The position numbers and the translations under genes are program-made. 64,000 nt of DNA from Caulobacter sp. 602-1 (GTDB lineage: Bacteria > Pseudomonadota > Alphaproteobacteria > Caulobacterales > Caulobacteraceae): assembly GCF_003931565.1 (NCBI RefSeq), contig NZ_RRYI01000007.1, positions 186,001-250,000 of the forward strand, in the 5' to 3' direction. Shown piece after piece: positions 25,101 through 32,110 of the stretch; position 1 is the first letter of the stretch, and each line of letters starts with the position of its first letter. Below the pieces are notes generated by a model. It saw nothing but the letters and a program-made list of their open reading frames with translations, had not been told where the DNA came from and searched no databases.

Positions 25101-27761
25101 CTAGCCGCGCGCCAGCTTCCTGATCGCCGCCCCCAGGTCCCGCTCGCTCTCCGCATAGGCGTCCCAGGCGTCGAGATCTTTCACCATCCCCGGCGCGGTC
25201 CGGATGTTGAACCGCGACGGGTCCAACCCCTTGCGAACCTGCGTCCACGCCACCGGCCAGGACACGGGCGCCCCGGGCCGCCCGCGCGGCGACAGCGGCG
25301 CCACCGCCGTGCTCATCCGGTCATTGCGCAGATAGTCGAGAAAGATCTTCCCGCCCCGGTCCTTCTTGGCCATCGAGATCAGGTACTGGTCGGGACTGTC
25401 GGCGGCCATCCGGGCGCAAACCTCGCGGGCGAAGGCCTTGGCGGCGTCCCAATCGACCTTGGTCCCTTTCAGCGGCGTGACCACGTGCAACCCCTTGCCG
25501 CCGGTCGTCTTGCAGAATGGGACCAGGCCCAGGGCCTCAAGTCGGTCGCGGATCTCGCGCGCGCCCTCGACAACGACGTCGAACGAGACGTCCGGCGCCG
25601 GGTCGAGGTCGAAGACCAGCCGTCCCGGGGTCTCCGGCGCGCCCTCCCGGCAGTTCCAGGGATGCAGCTCGGTCGCGCCCCATTGCGCGGCGGCGACCAG
25701 GCTCTCGACGGTATTGAAAACAAGGTAGGGCTTCCGATCGCCACTGACCGTCACCTCGTCGATCAAGGCCGAGACGCCCTTGCCCGAATGGCGCTGGAAG
25801 AACGTCTCGCCGCCGATGCCGTCCGGCATGCGGATCACCGAGCAGGGCCGTCCCTTGACGTGTTCCAGCATCCACGGACCGACGGCTTCGAAATATTCGG
25901 CCAGATCCAGCTTGGTCCCCGGCGCGCCATCGCCGGCGTCCGGCCAAAGCGGCTTGTCGGGATTGGAAATCGCCACGCCCAGCACCGAGGCCTTGCCGCC
26001 GGCGCGCTTCGCGGATCCCGCCTTGGGCTGAGCCAGCGCGATGTCTTCGACCGGCGCAGGGGCCTCGGCCTCGACCGCCCTCGCCGGCTTGTCCTCGCGC
26101 AATCCCTTGAACGACGCCTGTCGCACCGAGCCGTCTCCCGTGAAGCCCGCGAACTCTATCTCGGCGACCAGCTCCGGCTCCACCCAGTGAATATCCGCCC
26201 CGCCGCGCGGCGCGCCCTTGCCGCCGAAGGGCGAGGTCTTCCGCGCCAGCGCCTTCAGGGCCGGCAGCAGCTTGGCCACCTTGTCGCGGCCAAAGCCCGT
26301 CCCGACCCGGCCGACATGGGCCAGCTCCCCCTCGTCGTTGTAGATGCCGACGATCAGCGAGCGGAACGCGTCGCCGGTCGTGGTCCAGCCGCCGATCACC
26401 ACCTCATGGCCGGCGCGGCACTTGGCCTTGGTCCAGGTCGCGCCCTTGCCCGAGCGATAGGGCGCGTCGAGCTTCTTGGAGACCACGCCCTCAAGCGACA
26501 TCCGGCAGGCCGACTGAAGCACCGCCTCGCCGCCGCTGGCGAAATGCTCGACATAGCGGATGCGCTCACCGTCAGCGGGTAGCAAGGTCTTCAGCCGGAC
26601 CTTGCGATCCGAAAGCGGCAGATCGGTCAAATCCAGCCCGTCGGCATAGAGCAGGTCGAAGGCGAAGAAGATCAGATCATCGGTCTTCTCCTCCGACAGC
26701 GCCGCCTGCAGCCCGGCGAAGCTGGGCGAACCGGCCTCGTCCAGGGCCACGACCTCGCCGTCGATCAGGGCGTCGGGCAGGTCCTTGGCGTCCTCGATCA
26801 GCTGCGGGAAGCGCTGGCTCCAGTCGAGGCCGGTCCGGGTGCGCAAGGTCGCCTTGCCGCCCTCGACACGAAGCTGCATCCGGTAGCCGTCGAACTTGAT
26901 CTCGTGCACCCAGTCGCCGCCGCCGGGCGGGCGATCGACCAGCTTGCACAGCTGCGGCGGGACGAAGTCCGGCATGGCGGTCTTGGGCGCCGTCTTCTTG
27001 ACCGCCTTGGCGACCGGCTTGGTCTTGGCCGCCTTGCCCTTCGGCGCGCCAGCGTCCTCGGCGGCCTTTTCGGCGCTGGCCTCGGGCGAGTTCGTGCTGC
27101 TCCAGACTGCGTCCGGCGTCGGACCAGCCTTGGTCATGAAAGGCGTCGGCGCCTTGCCCTTGCCGGCCGCGATGTCTTCCATCGTCCGGCCCGAAGCGAT
27201 CGAGAAGGATGTGTCCTCCAGAAAATCGAGATCGCCCTCGATAGCGAACGCGTCGCGATGCTTGATCAGCAGCCAGTTCTCGCGCTTGCCGCCCTTGCCC
27301 CCCTTGGCGAACTTGTCGTTGTTGATCCGGACGAGGACCCAACCGCCCTTCATCCGCTCGCCGGCGAAGACCAGCTTGATCTCGCCCTTCTTGAGCCCCT
27401 TCTCCAGGTCGAAGCCCGGCTCCGGCGCCCACCAGCCGCGGTCCCACAGCATCACCGTGCCGCCGCCGTACTGGCCCTCGGGGATCGTGCCCTCGAAATC
27501 GCCATAGGCCAGCGGGTGATCCTCGACATGGACCGCCAGACGCTTGTCGTGCGGATCGCGAGACGGGCCGCGGGTCACCGCCCACGAGAGAAAGACGCCC
27601 TCGTGCTCCAGCCGCAGGTCGTAGTGCAGCCGGGTGGCGTCGTGCTTCTGGATGACGAAGCGCGCCCGCGCCGAAGCCGCGACATCGGCCTCGCCGGAAG
27701 GCTCGGCCGTGATCTTGAAGTCGCGCTTGGCCTCGTAGGCCGACAGCTTCGGCGCGGTCAT
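25101..27761 (-). CDS. ligD: LigD, multidomain NHEJ DNA ligase
   Basis: 886 residues in the order phosphoesterase-ligase-polymerase. The phosphoesterase domain (about 30-190) shows FVIQKHDATRLHYDLRLEH (His40, His46, Asp48) and HVEDHP. An Ala/Lys-rich linker (about 220-265) follows. The ATP-dependent ligase has motif I EIKFDGYR with nucleophile Lys289, motif IV LEGVVSKK and motif V WTKAK (443-447). The primase-type polymerase (about 592-886) has catalytic VFDLDP (Asp718, Asp720). Together these clean, fill and seal double-strand breaks held by Ku. It is co-transcribed with the acidic protein gene, whose stop lies three bases upstream. Confidence 0.97.
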   Translation of the reverse strand: MTAPKLSAYEAKRDFKITAEPSGEADVAASARARFVIQKHDATRLHYDLRLEHEGVFLSWAVTRGPSRDPHDKRLAVHVEDHPLAYGDFEGTIPEGQYGGGTVMLWDRGWWAPEPGFDLEKGLKKGEIKLVFAGERMKGGWVLVRINNDKFAKGGKGGKRENWLLIKHRDAFAIEGDLDFLEDTSFSIASGRTMEDIAAGKGKAPTPFMTKAGPTPDAVWSSTNSPEASAEKAAEDAGAPKGKAAKTKPVAKAVKKTAPKTAMPDFVPPQLCKLVDRPPGGGDWVHEIKFDGYRMQLRVEGGKATLRTRTGLDWSQRFPQLIEDAKDLPDALIDGEVVALDEAGSPSFAGLQAALSEEKTDDLIFFAFDLLYADGLDLTDLPLSDRKVRLKTLLPADGERIRYVEHFASGGEAVLQSACRMSLEGVVSKKLDAPYRSGKGATWTKAKCRAGHEVVIGGWTTTGDAFRSLIVGIYNDEGELAHVGRVGTGFGRDKVAKLLPALKALARKTSPFGGKGAPRGGADIHWVEPELVAEIEFAGFTGDGSVRQASFKGLREDKPARAVEAEAPAPVEDIALAQPKAGSAKRAGGKASVLGVAISNPDKPLWPDAGDGAPGTKLDLAEYFEAVGPWMLEHVKGRPCSVIRMPDGIGGETFFQRHSGKGVSALIDEVTVSGDRKPYLVFNTVESLVAAAQWGATELHPWNCREGAPETPGRLVFDLDPAPDVSFDVVVEGAREIRDRLEALGLVPFCKTTGGKGLHVVTPLKGTKVDWDAAKAFAREVCARMAADSPDQYLISMAKKDRGGKIFLDYLRNDRMSTAVAPLSPRGRPGAPVSWPVAWTQVRKGLDPSRFNIRTAPGMVKDLDAWDAYAESERDLGAAIRKLARG

Positions 27762-27764
27762 CGT

Positions 27765-28034
27765 CTATTCGCCGTCGAAGACTTGCGGTCGCGCGTCATC
27801 CTCGTCGACGCCATCGCCGGCGTCGGCCTCTTCCTCGAGGTCGACGATCTCATCGTCGTCCAGCTCCTCGCCAATCAGCGCGTCGTCGTCGTCCTCGTCG
27901 CCCTCGGCCTGGGTGACGTCCAGCACGTCGGGCAGTTCCTCGAAGGTGCGGAACTCGCCGTCCTTGCCGATCACGTCGTCGTCCATCGCCTCGGCGCCGT
28001 CCTGCTCGTCCCATCCATTGTCGACATCGGTCAT
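27765..28034 (-). CDS. Hyperacidic small protein encoded with LigD
   Basis: 89 residues, of which 40 are Asp/Glu and only three Lys/Arg; long runs such as GDEDDDDALIGEELDDDEIV make it highly negative and probably disordered. There is no signal peptide or membrane segment. AAAGGAGAG is perfectly placed before the ATG, and ligD begins four bases after the stop, so the two are translated from one mRNA. I do not recognise the family. It could be a DNA mimic, a chaperone for Lys-rich Ku/LigD tails, or a metal buffer; all are guesses from charge and context. Confidence 0.85.
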   Translation of the reverse strand: MTDVDNGWDEQDGAEAMDDDVIGKDGEFRTFEELPDVLDVTQAEGDEDDDDALIGEELDDDEIVDLEEEADAGDGVDEDDARPQVFDGE

Positions 28035-28061
28035 GGCTGTCTCTCCTTTGCCTAGAGCAGG

Positions 28062-28087
28062 AATGGCTGGAGTCCGGCCGGCGTTCC
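28062..28087 (-). promoter_or_regulatory. EcfG/sigma-T-like promoter of the acidic protein-ligD operon
   Basis: Read leftward, GGAAC (28087-28083), 17 bases, then CATT (28065-28062) differs from the GGAAC-N17-CGTT consensus by one base. The start codon is 27 bases downstream, the same geometry as the ku promoter. Confidence 0.6.
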
Positions 28088-28275
28088 GGTCCCTTCACGG
28101 CCCAAGTCATCCCGCGATGGCGCCGCGATCCAAATCCGAGGGCGTCCCCTCTCATCCGACGGGACTATCGCCAAATTCGCACCAATGATGTGCCCCTCCG
28201 CCGGATAATCCTGGCGCTCCCCGCGTCCTAGATTTCCCCTGCCGCGAACTGTCCTCGCGGCGCGGAGCGAGGTCC

Positions 28276-28698
28276 ATGAATATCCTCTATTCCACCCAGG
28301 TCACCGCCGTTGGCGGACGCGACGGCTGGGTCGGCAGCATCGACGGCGCATTGAAGGTCAATCTGTCGACGCCCAAGGCCCTGGGCGGTCGCGGCGGCGC
28401 GGGCAGCAATCCTGAGCAGCTGTTCGCGGCGGCCTATGCCGCCTGCTTCCTGGACGCGCTGCGCGCCGCCGCCGTAGAATTGAAGATCGCCGTCGCCGAG
28501 GACGCCAATGTCACCGCAGCCGTCGCCATCGTCCAGTCGCGGGAAGATCCGAAACTGGCCCTGCGCGTCGGCCTCTCGGTCGATCTGGCCGGTCTCGATC
28601 CGGATGAGGCCAGGGCTCTGGTCGCCCACGCCGACGTCCTCAGTCCCTACTCCCGCGCCCTGCGCGAGGTCGTCGAGGTCAGGATCCAGTTGACGTAG
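28276..28698 (+). CDS. Ohr/OsmC-family protein lacking the resolving cysteine
   Basis: 140 residues, the normal Ohr length. STPKALGGRGGAGSNPEQLFAAAYAACFLDAL is the Ohr signature, with Glu47 and peroxidatic Cys57. The second Ohr motif, normally V-C-P-Y-S, reads VLSPYS with Ser123 in place of the resolving Cys. The family reduces organic hydroperoxides through the Cys57-Cys123 disulfide recycled by lipoylated proteins. Without the second Cys the protein should be a one-Cys enzyme, use an external thiol, or be inactive. No MarR-type OhrR is adjacent; the next gene is a LysR regulator on the same strand. Confidence 0.87.
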   Translation: MNILYSTQVTAVGGRDGWVGSIDGALKVNLSTPKALGGRGGAGSNPEQLFAAAYAACFLDALRAAAVELKIAVAEDANVTAAVAIVQSREDPKLALRVGLSVDLAGLDPDEARALVAHADVLSPYSRALREVVEVRIQLT

Positions 28699-28780
28699 CG
28701 TCGTTTTGCTTGAGCTGGGCGGCGCGTCGCGCTTCGATCGCCCCTGCTCGCCTTTCGGCGACTCGCTGGGGAACTGTCTC

Positions 28781-29704
28781 ATGCCGCATCTGCCGGACTT
28801 CGAGGCCTGGGCGATCTTCGCCAAGGTGGCCGAGCGCGGCTCGTTCTCGGCGGCCGCCGAGGAGCTGGGCTTGGCCAAGACTACTGTCTCCAAGGCTGTG
28901 ACCCGGCTGGAGGAGCGGATGCGCACCACCCTGCTCCACCGCACGACCCGCCAGCTGTCCCTGACCGAGAGCGGCCGGGCCTCGCTGGACCGGGCGCTGC
29001 GCATCCTCAACGATGGCGAGGCGGTCGAGGCCGAGATCCTCGAGGAAGCGGCCATCCCGCGCGGCCTCATTCGCCTGGCCTGCACCGGCGCGTTCGGGGT
29101 GCGGACCCTGGCGCCGCTGATCCCGGAGTTCCTCAAGCGTTACCCGGAGATCGAGCTCGACCTGCAGATCACCGACACCAAGATCGACCTGATCGCGGAC
29201 GGCTTCGACGGGGTCATCAAGGTGGGCCAGTTGGCAGACTCCTCGATGCGCGCCAGCCGGCTGTTTTCCCACCGCCTGCCACTGGTCGGCGCGCCAGCCC
29301 TGTTCGACAGATATGGCCGTCCCGAACAGCCCGAAGACATCCTGAAGATGCCGATCATGGTCTACACCCATGTGCGCGAGGCTCAGGAGTGGCGGTTCTT
29401 CCATCCCGTGCACGGCGAGCGCCTGGTCATGGTGCAGGGTTCGATCCGGATGAACAACGGCCTGGCGGCGGTGCCCGTACTGCTGGAGGGCCTGGCGATC
29501 ACGCTTCAGCCCGAGGTCTACATCTGGAACGAACTGCAGGAGGGACGCCTGGAAGAGGTGCTGAAGGAATGGACCCTGGTTCCGGTTCCCGTGCATCTGG
29601 TCACGCCACCGGGACGCGCCCGACCAGCGCGCCTGCGGGTGCTGCTGGAATTCCTGCGCGAGAACTTCTCCAAGCAGCCCTGGGCGCACGGGATCGAGCA
29701 CTGA
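28781..29704 (+). CDS. LysR-family transcriptional regulator
   Basis: 307 residues from the ATG at 28781. The N-terminal LysR HTH is clear: LPDFEAWAIFAKVAERGSFS then AAAEELGLAKTTVSKAVTRL and LLHRTTRQLSLTESGRA. The effector domain starts GLIRLACTGAFGVRTLAPLIPEFLKRYPEIELDLQITD. The aromatic-type DFxVK-like GFDGVIKVGQLADSSMRASRL places it in the large CrgA/AaeR-like subgroup. It is 82 bases downstream of the Ohr-like gene, same strand, and could regulate it or be co-transcribed. The effector is unknown. Confidence 0.92.
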   Translation: MPHLPDFEAWAIFAKVAERGSFSAAAEELGLAKTTVSKAVTRLEERMRTTLLHRTTRQLSLTESGRASLDRALRILNDGEAVEAEILEEAAIPRGLIRLACTGAFGVRTLAPLIPEFLKRYPEIELDLQITDTKIDLIADGFDGVIKVGQLADSSMRASRLFSHRLPLVGAPALFDRYGRPEQPEDILKMPIMVYTHVREAQEWRFFHPVHGERLVMVQGSIRMNNGLAAVPVLLEGLAITLQPEVYIWNELQEGRLEEVLKEWTLVPVPVHLVTPPGRARPARLRVLLEFLRENFSKQPWAHGIEH

Positions 29705-29840
29705 TCGACCGCACGTCGCGCTCAACGAACGGCGATTAGTGCGGTTTTGGAAACACTGAAGAACCGAAACACCGGATTATCGGCCGATCACCGCCAGCCT
29801 ATCCCTTTGCTCAAGGAAACACACACCCCGGAGCAAGACG

Positions 29841-30272
29841 ATGGACGGCAGCAAGATCCAGGTCCGCAGCGAAACCCAGGACCGCGACCTCGACGCTCCC
29901 GACATCGCGCGCGGCGGTCTGGCGCCCTGGCAGGCGCGGATGGTCGAGGCCCACATCGACGGCAATCTCGACCGCAACATCACGGTCGAGGAACTGGCCG
30001 GTCTGGTCCGTCTGTCGATCAGCCATTTTGGTCGCGCTTTCAAGCAGAGCTTCGGCGTCGCTCCGCACGCCTACATCACGGGCGAGCGCATGGCGCTGGC
30101 TCGCGACCTGATGCTGACCACCAGCGAGCCCCTCTCGCAGATCGCCCTGACGGTCGGCCTGGCCGACCAGAGCCACCTGTCGCGCCTCTTCCGTCAGCAT
30201 GTCGGCCAGAGCCCGCTGGCCTGGCGACGGGCCCGCTGGACCCCGACTCAGGCCGGAATCGCCCTGCAGTGA
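29841..30272 (+). CDS. Short AraC-family regulator (DNA-binding domain only)
   Basis: 143 residues. Almost the whole protein is the double HTH of AraC/XylS: NITVEELAGLVRLSISHFGRAFKQSFGVAPHAYI then RMALARDLMLTTSEPLSQIALTVGLADQSHLSRLFRQHVGQSPLAWRRA. There is no sensor domain, only about 35 N-terminal residues, so activity is probably set by expression level, as in MarA/SoxS-type regulators. A perfect ATCGGCCGAT palindrome lies 53 bases upstream (29779-29788). Confidence 0.9.
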   Translation: MDGSKIQVRSETQDRDLDAPDIARGGLAPWQARMVEAHIDGNLDRNITVEELAGLVRLSISHFGRAFKQSFGVAPHAYITGERMALARDLMLTTSEPLSQIALTVGLADQSHLSRLFRQHVGQSPLAWRRARWTPTQAGIALQ

Positions 30273-30364
30273 GTCGCGGGAAAGTCTGCTTTCGGGACGG
30301 TCGTTAACGCTTTTTCGCCCAGCTTGACCGTTCCGCGGGCGGCGAATCCTTGAAAATCCCCGGC

Positions 30365-30397
30365 TCACGGGCGTTTTGTCCCCGTGAATCGGCTTTT
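30365..30397 (+). terminator. Possible terminator or leader hairpin before HU
   Basis: TCACGGG (30365-30371) and CCCGTGA (30381-30387) form a stem, followed after a short GC stretch by TTTTT (30393-30397). It may end the AraC transcript or attenuate HU transcription. Confidence 0.5.
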
Positions 30398-30476
30398 TAA
30401 CCTTCCCTAACGGGTGACAAACGCGATCCGTCTCGTCAGGCTCACATTTCCCTGATTCACAGGAATGAGCTTAGAG

Positions 30477-30758
30477 ATGACGAACGTTTCCGATCTGGTC
30501 GACGCCGCTGTCGCCGCTGACGACAAGCTGACCAAGACCCAAGCCAAGGCCATCATCGACGGCGTTTTCAAGTCGATCTCCGACGCCGCCGTGAAGGGTG
30601 AAGAAGTCTCGATCCCGGGCTTCGGCAAGTTCAAGGTCCAGGCCAAGCCGGCCCGCACCGGCCGCAACCCGGCCACGGGCGCGACCATCGAAATCGCCGC
30701 CAGCAAGAAGGTCGCCTTCACGCCGGCCAAGCAACTGAAGGACGCCGTCAACGGCTAA
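30477..30758 (+). CDS. HU-family nucleoid protein
   Basis: 93 residues from the ATG at 30477; an in-frame ATG four codons earlier (30465) is possible. VSDLVDAAVAADDKLTKTQAKAIIDGVFKSI is the helical dimer body, GEEVSIPGFGKFKVQAKPARTGRNPATG the beta arm with the conserved GRNPxTG tip, and FTPAKQLKDAV the C-terminal helix. HU dimers bend and compact DNA without sequence specificity. Codon use is highly biased, as in strongly expressed genes. Two strong hairpins follow. Confidence 0.95.
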   Translation: MTNVSDLVDAAVAADDKLTKTQAKAIIDGVFKSISDAAVKGEEVSIPGFGKFKVQAKPARTGRNPATGATIEIAASKKVAFTPAKQLKDAVNG

Positions 30759-30767
30759 CTTCAGCGA

Positions 30768-30851
30768 GGAAGCGGACACCCTAAAGTGTCCGCTTCCCGA
30801 CGCTTCCCTTCACGCGCGACGTTGAGCCTCATGCCCTCGTCGCGCGTGAAG
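30768..30851. repeat. Two consecutive hairpins downstream of HU
   Basis: GGAAGCGGACAC (30768-30779) pairs perfectly with GTGTCCGCTTCC (30786-30797). CTTCACGCGCGAC (30808-30820) pairs perfectly with GTCGCGCGTGAAG (30839-30851). Neither has a T-run. They probably stabilise the 3' end of the abundant HU mRNA or terminate it, just before the radical SAM gene. Confidence 0.8.
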
Positions 30852-30889
30852 ACTATCTAGAACAAAATAAGAACTATAACGTGCCGCGC

Positions 30890-32110
30890 ATGGCCGTTCT
30901 CGATCTCAGGCGCAAGCTCGCCATCCTCTCCGACGCCGCCAAGTACGATGCGTCCTGCGCCTCGTCCGGAGCCGAAAAGCGCAGCTCCGTGGATGGCAAG
31001 GGCGTGGGGTCGACTGAGGGCATGGGCATCTGCCACGCCTACGCTCCCGACGGTCGCTGCATCAGCCTGCTGAAGATCCTGCTGACCAACTTCTGCATCT
31101 ACGACTGCGCCTATTGCATCAATCGGGTGTCGTCGAACACGCCCCGCGCGCGGTTCACGGTGAAGGAGGTCGTCGACCTCACCCTGAACTTCTACAAGCG
31201 CAACTATATCGAGGGACTGTTCCTGTCGTCGGGCGTCATCCGCACGGGCGACTACACGATGGAAGAGATGGTGCGGGTGGCGAAATCGCTGCGGCTGGAC
31301 CACGACTTTCGGGGCTATATCCACCTGAAGCTGATCCCGGAAGCCTCGCCCGAACTGGCGGCCGAGGCGGGCCTCTATGCCGATCGGGTGTCGATCAATA
31401 TCGAGCTGCCGCGCGACGACAGCCTGGCCGATCTCGCGCCGGAGAAAAGTCCGACCGACATCAAGCGCGCCATGGGCCGCATGCGCCAGGCCATCGACGA
31501 TCATGCCGAACCCGCCAGGAAAGCCGGCCGGCGATCGTTCGCGCGCAGCCAGTCCACCCAGCTGATCGTCGGCGCCGACGACGCCAGGGACGGCGACATC
31601 CTGGCCCGCAGCGCCAACCTGTACGGCGCCTATCGCCTGGGGCGAGTCTACTACTCGGCCTTCAGCCCGATCCCCGACGCCAGCCACCGTCTGCCCCTGG
31701 CGCGGCCGCCGCTGCTGCGCGAGCATCGCCTCTATCAGGCCGACTGGCTGATGCGGTTCTACGGCTTCGAACGACCCGAGATCGTCGCCGAGGGCGAGGA
31801 CCTGGATCTTACCGTCGATCCCAAGACCAGCTGGGCGCTGCGCAACCGGGCCAGCTTCCCCGTCCACGTCCAGACCGCCGACAAGGAGACGCTGCTGCGC
31901 GTGCCGGGCCTGGGCGCCAAGGCCGTGGAGCGCATCCTGGCGGCCCGGAAGGTCACGCGCCTGACCCTGGACGACCTCAAGCGCGTCGGGGCCGTCCTGA
32001 AGCGCGCCAGGGCCTTCGTGGTCACCGCCGACTGGACCCCGGGCGCCCTGGCCGACCGCGACAGCCTGAAGGCCGCCTTGGTCCCCCCACAGCAGCTGAG
32101 CCTCTTCTGA
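30890..32110 (+). CDS. Putative DNA modification/repair radical SAM protein
   Basis: 406 residues from the ATG at 30890 (a GTG three codons earlier is possible; neither has a strong ribosome site). KLAILSDAAKYDASCASSGAE is the family opening. The 4Fe-4S motif is CIYDCAYC (Cys69, Cys73, Cys76), followed by VSSNTPRARF and GLFLSSGVIRTGDYTMEEM. The C-terminus has a helix-hairpin-helix (LRVPGLGAKAVERILAARK) for DNA contact. This is the uncharacterised radical SAM family whose genes are regularly paired with a DUF4130/uracil-glycosylase-like gene, as here: the next gene overlaps by one base (TGATG). The chemistry is unknown; spore-photoproduct-lyase-like repair is a fair guess. Confidence 0.9.
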   Translation: MAVLDLRRKLAILSDAAKYDASCASSGAEKRSSVDGKGVGSTEGMGICHAYAPDGRCISLLKILLTNFCIYDCAYCINRVSSNTPRARFTVKEVVDLTLNFYKRNYIEGLFLSSGVIRTGDYTMEEMVRVAKSLRLDHDFRGYIHLKLIPEASPELAAEAGLYADRVSINIELPRDDSLADLAPEKSPTDIKRAMGRMRQAIDDHAEPARKAGRRSFARSQSTQLIVGADDARDGDILARSANLYGAYRLGRVYYSAFSPIPDASHRLPLARPPLLREHRLYQADWLMRFYGFERPEIVAEGEDLDLTVDPKTSWALRNRASFPVHVQTADKETLLRVPGLGAKAVERILAARKVTRLTLDDLKRVGAVLKRARAFVVTADWTPGALADRDSLKAALVPPQQLSLF

